A stretch of 22,117 nucleotides of DNA, taken from positions 2,593,074 through 2,615,190 of the forward strand of contig NW_019091375.1 of NCBI RefSeq assembly GCF_001949145.1, in the 5' to 3' direction. Each line of letters begins with the position of its first letter. The stretch's first letter is position 1. The stretch is from Acanthaster planci. Its lineage: Eukaryota > Echinodermata > Asteroidea > Valvatida > Acanthasteridae. Below are positions 17,800 through 22,117 of the stretch, in pieces. The notes below the pieces were generated by a model. The model did not search any database. It saw nothing but the letters and a program-made list of their open reading frames with translations, and was not told the origin of the DNA. The translations under genes were made by a program, and so were the position numbers.

Positions 17800-18260
17800 C
17801 GCCCAACCTTCCCCTCATAAAGTTTTGGAGACAAGGGATGCCTTTTTCTAATGTCGCACGTGACCTGAATTGGCGTCCAAATAAAGTCCATTATTATACT
17901 ACAGTAGGGTTTGCTTCATAAAAACATTAAGAACCGAAAACATGTAAATCGAATACAGCGATCGAAGGCTTTTTCTTGATCCAAACTAATCATTCCCTCC
18001 TCAAATAATTCCAATTGCCATAATCAATAATGCCCCTAAGAATCATAAGGTTGGTTTGAATATTCCCAGAAGGGGCCCCACAATATTGCTCTTTTCTAGT
18101 AAGATTATGCATAAGCTTAAGTTTATAAGTAATAACATTGAATAACATTTTATAATCCACATTCATAAAGCTGAACGGGCGCCAATTTTTTGAAGATGAT
18201 ACTTTTTGCCGGATTTCTTATAAAAAAATATTAAAGCCACATTCATGGATGCTCAGAAAT
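17800..18260 (-). mobile_element. Decayed LINE reverse-transcriptase fragment (Tx1/L1-like)
   Basis: Minus-strand translation shows, in order but in shifting frames, the landmarks of a non-LTR retrotransposon reverse transcriptase: ALIFFYKKSGKK (about 18202-18240), NWRPFSFMNVDYK (18149-18187), EQYCGAPSGNIQTNL, IIDYGN, then SLDQEKAFDR at 17958-17987 (the RT domain A motif with its catalytic Asp region) and IRKRHPLSPKLYE (17814-17850), equivalent to the conserved R-Q-G-C-P-L-S-P motif. Frame changes fall between 18187 and 18202 and near 17990, and several stops interrupt it, so it cannot be functional. The downstream Y-A-D-D box was not found. The DQEKAFDR wording suggests the Tx1/L1 group. It is convergent with the PTGR1-like gene and may overlap its 3' flank. 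Confidence 0.8.
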
Positions 18261-19860
18261 GACTTATTCCAGGAGAATGTCCTCTGCTTATCTTTTAGGG
18301 CAGTCTCTCTCTGGCAAGTCTCACGTACAAGCAAAGCCCACTGACCGTGCGTTCATTTAACTTGAGCGTACTGCGCATGCATCAAATCTGAGCGGCTGAT
18401 ATTTGACCTCAACTTTGCTTATTGACGAGGGACCCCACGCCCATTTTAACATTATTATGTAAATGAGTTTTTTTGCGGGGTTTTCAAAGACACTTTATAA
18501 TAAGAAACATTTTTTTGAAGATTATTTCTTCAATTTACAACATTTTTCAAAACGACACAAAATACACATCCTGAGTAAAATTAACAAGAGGTGGTTGCTA
18601 AGGTAAATAAATTTTATGTGATTTTATGTGAAAAATTGCTATAATTCTCACAATCTGCCTGTTGCCACTACGTTAGACTGCATGCTCCCAAGGTGACAAC
18701 AAGAAGGCGCTAATTCCATTTTTGCTCAGTTTGGTCAAAAACAGTATTTTGGGCACAGTTCTCACGTTTTTTCATTCAAATTTTCGCTGATATGCTACCC
18801 CACACCTGTTATGGCCAAACAAACAAAGGGCAAAAACAAAACTTGGTATTAGAAGTTCCAACTTATGTTCTATAATTGTTTTGCAATTTTTGTTTTAACA
18901 CTCATCATGCTAGTAGTTTTAAACATATGAATATAAGTTTGTGAGTACGAAAGGAGAGCGTTTAGAAATTGAATGCTTAGGAATTAGGCACGTAAGGCTG
19001 AGGTCTCTGTAAGTTTACAAAGTGACATTATGGTCCTGTTTCGGTGCTAAAAATAAAGTGCCAAAGTTTAAACAGATGGTAAAATGCATGAAAAATTATC
19101 ACATTTTTACTTTGCCTTATACCGATCCTCTTCCACCCTCCGCTGCGATTGACCTACTTTTTAGGGTTAATGCTCGGGCATGATACAATTGTGATCCCGT
19201 CGTTATAGCCCTCATCCCAAATCCATATTCCCTTTTACTGGTATTTAAATTGATCAGAGGGTGTTCCTAAGTGCCCACAAATAAAAAAAAAACCACACAA
19301 AAAAAGTCAGAGTACGGTCACGGTACCCTTTTTCCAGTCAAAGGGGGGGGGGTCCCACCACACTCAACAAAAATTTGACAACCCCCCCAACGCAGTGAAA
19401 CTACTTAGACAACTGTCTAGACAGCTCAAAGACACATCAGAGAGACCGACTATTGATATAAGACAGGCCCAGGCTTGCCCAGGCACTTGGTTTGTCAATA
19501 ACCATTATCAGCACGTGGCTTAGATATTTACATACAATCCCCATGGGACTTGGCTGGAGGCAGGCTCTGGAAAAGAATTGCTCAGCTCAGGGGAAGTCCC
19601 CATGTCAAAGGTGACTAAACTACGCTGTTCAGCATCTACAGAAAGACAAATTAACAGGAGGTTTTTGCATTTGGCCGAATTTGTTTTTTAATTACGTAAT
19701 TGGAAAAAATTGGATCCCCATGGGAGCCACTCCGCTCTACGTCAGGTCAATATCATGAATACTAGATTATAAAATCTGTTTCCTAGATTTGTTGTCTTCT
19801 GTTGGTTGTTTTAAAAAAAAATGGAACAGAAAAATTCAAATAGCCAATCAGATTCCTAGA
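18261..19860. other. Intergenic, nothing recognised
   Basis: AT-rich sequence with homopolymer runs (A10 near 19287, G9 near 19342-19352, C7 near 19382) and a 12-bp perfect palindrome ctgtctagacag at 19413-19424. No coding, RNA or transposon signature could be supported. Confidence 0.4.
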
Positions 19861-19864
19861 AAAT

Positions 19865-20162
19865 ATGGCTCAAACTGCAGTGACTCTGTTTGTAGCAGTT
19901 AATACTTTATTAAATGAACCTAGAGCTGGACCAAGAGATGGTGCGATTTTCTCAGCACAGGAGGCTGCGTTCGTCGGAACTGAACTACGCTGGTTCACGA
20001 GTGCCTATGATGAAATCCACGCGTTGGGGTTGCATCGCTACAAACAGGCTGATAGTATACAGCGCTCTAATGGAATTCCCACAGTTGGGGTCAACATTTG
20101 ATCCACCCCCACATGCAGATAAAATTAGTCTACACGCTGAGCCTGTCGTATTTTACTCCTAA
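19865..20162. other. Open region of unknown nature
   Basis: Two overlapping plus-strand frames stay open (19865-20101 and 19914-20162), and one minus-strand frame is open over most of 19870-19995. The region is less AT-rich than its surroundings, which partly explains this. No domain is recognised in any frame. It lies in the 3' flank of the minus-strand discoidin gene and could be a worn transposon piece or chance. Confidence 0.25.
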
Positions 20163-20204
20163 GACACCCCAATTGAAACGGCATGTAAAATCAAATATGT
20201 AACA

Positions 20205-20210
20205 TTTATT
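20205..20210 (-). terminator. Candidate polyadenylation signal of the discoidin gene
   Basis: TTTATT on the plus strand reads AATAAA on the minus strand, 166 bases past the stop of the minus-strand exon. A nearer copy lies at 20300-20305. Confidence 0.35.
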
Positions 20211-20299
20211 TACAAAATAATGTTCAGACTTGCATTCTCGTCACATCCACTCCAATGTGTGCTGCCAATCGCAGTCATAACTTCATAAATTGGGGCAGT

Positions 20300-20305
20300 T
20301 TTATT
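20300..20305 (-). terminator. Candidate polyadenylation signal, proximal
   Basis: AATAAA on the minus strand about 70 bases after the stop codon at 20376-20378. Either this or the copy at 20205-20210 could serve. Confidence 0.35.
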
Positions 20306-20375
20306 TCTGCAATGTTACACCAAACATGTATCAGAAAATGTAAGTACTGACATGGTTAATACAGTAGCGGCTGCA

Positions 20376-20522
20376 TTAATTGTGGCGACATCCAAGCAAC
20401 TGCAATTGAAAAAAAGGGCTTCCATTCCAACTGGTAGGCTCAATGCGCACGATTGTGGCCACCACACTTTCACCAAACAGGTTCGTGACTTTGGAGCTGC
20501 TGTCCGTGTTACCGTTGAAAAC
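20376..20522 (-). CDS. F5/8 type C (discoidin) domain protein, last coding exon
   Basis: Read on the minus strand, an acceptor (ctttgcttttcgtgtcag, ending at 20523) is followed by 48 codons and TAA. The peptide is the C-terminal third of an F5/8 type C domain: V-F-x-G-N-T-D (1-7), S-S-S-K-V-T-N (8-14), V-V-A-T-I-V-R-I-E-P-T-S-W-N-G (20-34) and the terminal F-Q-L-Q-L-L-G-C (38-45), whose Cys normally forms a disulfide with a Cys at the domain start. Three residues (RHN) follow before the stop, so the domain ends the protein. Such domains are extracellular and bind lipids, glycans or matrix. The rest of the domain was sought between 20523 and 22117 and not found, so the preceding intron exceeds 1.6 kb and the gene continues past the right edge. 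Which discoidin protein it is cannot be told from this exon. Confidence 0.85.
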   Translation of the reverse strand, partial: VFNGNTDSSSKVTNLFGESVVATIVRIEPTSWNGSPFFQLQLLGCRHN

Positions 20523-21626
20523 CTGACACGAAAAGCAAAGATGTTGTGTAAGTGTACAAGTCGCGTTGTACGGTAGCTCCCCCGGACCCCTAAACCTCTT
20601 AAGATTGGAATTCAAGAACGAACCCGGGGGTGCACACATTTTTTCAAGGGGGCGCCACAGGAAATAAGCTGCAGCTGCATAATAATAGTGTCACCGTCTC
20701 CCGAAGAGGCAAAATTCTCACCAGGTAGTAAATTGCATTTGAAGTTGGTCTCTTTTGAAATGCTTATTTCCCCCAGTATATTGTATTACGCAACACTCCG
20801 TGAAAGAGGGGGATCCTAAATGACTAAAATATAAAATAACAAATATAGAAGCCAATTAAAATTGTTTATTTCGCAAACAAACACGTTTGTCTATTCTTGT
20901 CTATTCTGGAAAGGTGTTTTTGTTTTGCTAGAGCACGTGCCAGATACAGAACCATTACATTTGTATAAATTTTCTGAGTCAATTTCCCTCTTTGAGAAAA
21001 CTGCAAAATGACTTGCCCATGGTTTGGCCCTTTATTGCTAACGCTGTGTCTCTCGAAGACAAATTGGTCTCTTCGTGAAAACGCAAAACGCAGTACAGTT
21101 GAATTTTGCCCCAGGTATGTCATCGTGATTTGGCTAATTCTCTTTGTGTAAGCGGTCGTTATATAGAGATTGTTTACTGGTTTTAAATGGGAGAGAGGCA
21201 CCCTGGGGCACGGGCACCCTGGGGCCTGTGTCCCCCGTGCCCCTCCCTTCTAGTTACGTCACCGTACCATGTACACTTCAATGGCAGGACAGTGTAACTA
21301 CAAGCATGAAGGCATAAAACACAGGGAGTTCGAACGGCCCGCCAAGCCCCCACAGGGTATTTATTGACCAATTAGCGACCCAGGCTAACCAGCAGTAAAG
21401 CCATGGAGACCTCCTGCTGCTCGATGACCACTTGGCCGATCTACGACCGCGATAAGACCACTTTGAGCACAAGGTCTGGTACCGCATTGGTCTGCTCACT
21501 GGAGAAATGAATTGTAGATATTTCCCTAACTACTCCAAGTGTTGAGTAGCAATTGTTGAATTTATTCAACCCAATCATCTTAGTGAAAACGTCCGATTCT
21601 GTCCTCATCCCCTCTTTTTTACAGGC
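20523..21626 (-). other. Probable intron of the discoidin gene
   Basis: Begins at the exon acceptor. It contains a GC-rich hairpin at 21205-21243 (ggggcacggg against cccgtgcccc, 19-nt loop) with two copies of gcaccctgggg at 21198-21208 and 21214-21224, and a gtctattctt/gtctattctg doublet near 20889-20908. Open frames on either strand (20866-21201, 21278-21499) show no recognisable domain. Confidence 0.45.
21205..21243. repeat. GC-rich 10-bp inverted repeat
   Basis: ggggcacggg at 21205-21214 pairs perfectly with cccgtgcccc at 21234-21243. It overlaps a 16-bp-period direct repeat of gcaccctgggg. No function is assigned. Confidence 0.7.
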
Positions 21627-21861
21627 AATAACATACGCGAAAGCCAACCAAACGGGGCATCATGTGCCTGGACAGTGTACACAGGGTCACAAGTACAGAA
21701 ATCAATTAGTGTCGACTCGGAGACAGACGAGGTAGCTGATCACCCCACAGCAGTAACTCGACCTGGTCAAGTTGTTTTGGAACTTGATGGTTGATGGATT
21801 TGAAAATCAGGGACACTGCAGCTTTGCTGATAAATGGTTCACCAGCCCTGCGCTTGTTTAT
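21627..21861 (+). mobile_element. piggyBac-like transposase fragment, frameshifted
   Basis: Plus-strand frame one (from about 21627 to 21788) reads NGASCAWTVYTGSQ and later GQVVLELDG before a TGA. One base further on, a second frame continues GFENQGHCSFADKWFTSPALVY (about 21796-21861), then soon stops. This order matches the core of piggyBac/PGBD-type transposases: x-V-Y-T-G, then V-V-L-x-L, then Q-G-H-x-x-x-x-D-N-W-F/Y-T-S-P-A-L. The Asp in D-K-W-F-T-S-P (codon 21829-21831) aligns with the second catalytic Asp of the family. The preceding D-E-x-M block and the following region are absent, and a single-base frameshift near 21785 separates the two parts, so this is a dead remnant. It probably sits in an intron of the minus-strand discoidin gene. 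Confidence 0.75.
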
Positions 21862-22117
21862 AGTTTAACCCCGCTATAGGCTTTAACCTGAAACAATAAA
21901 CCCTCTTTGTTAATTTGTTCAAAGTAAAGGAGCATCAACAGACTTTTTTCTCCCACGTGACTGTTACGTGTGGAGAATGCACAGCAGAAGAAAAATCAAA
22001 AGACGGGAACCAGGACACTAAAACATACGAGCAAAGGACAATAAAGGAACTAATAATTTGGAATAACATTTAATTATTAACTTAAATCACCAAAGCAGTA
22101 AATTAAAACAAAGTAAA
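21862..22117. other. Right edge, nothing recognised
   Basis: AT-rich sequence with a CACGTGAC E-box near 21955-21962. No coding or repeat signature could be supported. Confidence 0.4.

Noticed and set aside
20352-20576. Plus-strand 74-codon frame
   Set aside because: It is the antisense shadow of the discoidin-domain exon on the minus strand.

Overview
This is eukaryotic DNA. The one complete gene is split into nine exons with canonical GT-AG introns, coding density is low, and most of the remainder is AT-rich intronic or intergenic sequence scattered with decayed transposable elements. The mix (a prostaglandin-reductase gene family, a discoidin/F5-8C protein, Tx1/L1-like LINE, piggyBac and hAT remnants, tRNA-derived SINE heads) fits an invertebrate animal, perhaps a marine deuterostome such as an echinoderm, hemichordate or cephalochordate. 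That placement is inference; nothing here fixes the species.

Layout: (1) 1-3525 is non-coding, probably the last intron of a gene that starts to the left. (2) 3526-3636 (+) is the last coding exon of a prostaglandin reductase 1 (PTGR1)-like gene. (3) 3637-9869 is intergenic. It holds a textbook hAT-type MITE with a perfect 8-bp target-site duplication (6476-6726), a tRNA-derived SINE head at about 8083, a second reverse SINE-like head at 8828-8920, and a 259-bp foldback at 9267-9525 lying just upstream of the next gene. Each foldback arm carries a 15-bp composite motif, an E-box/CLEAR-type GTCACGTGAC overlapping an ARE-type TGACTNAGC. (4) 9870-17316 (+) is a complete second PTGR1-like gene: nine coding exons, consistent phases, 984 nt, 327 codons plus stop. 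Its last exon is 83% identical to the orphan exon at 3526, so the two are head-to-tail tandem paralogues. (5) About 17800-18260 (-) is a decayed LINE reverse transcriptase. (6) 20376-20522 (-) is the last coding exon of a convergent gene ending in an F5/8 type C (discoidin) domain; its other exons lie beyond the right edge. (7) 21627-21861 (+) is a frameshifted piggyBac-like transposase fragment.

The complete gene encodes a cytosolic, zinc-free MDR-family NADPH-dependent reductase (15-oxo-prostaglandin 13-reductase / alkenal reductase type). I found no operon-like or defence-type system. The observations most worth testing are the composite ARE/E-box motif duplicated on the foldback arms in front of a gene family known in vertebrates to respond to NRF2, and the clean hAT MITE.
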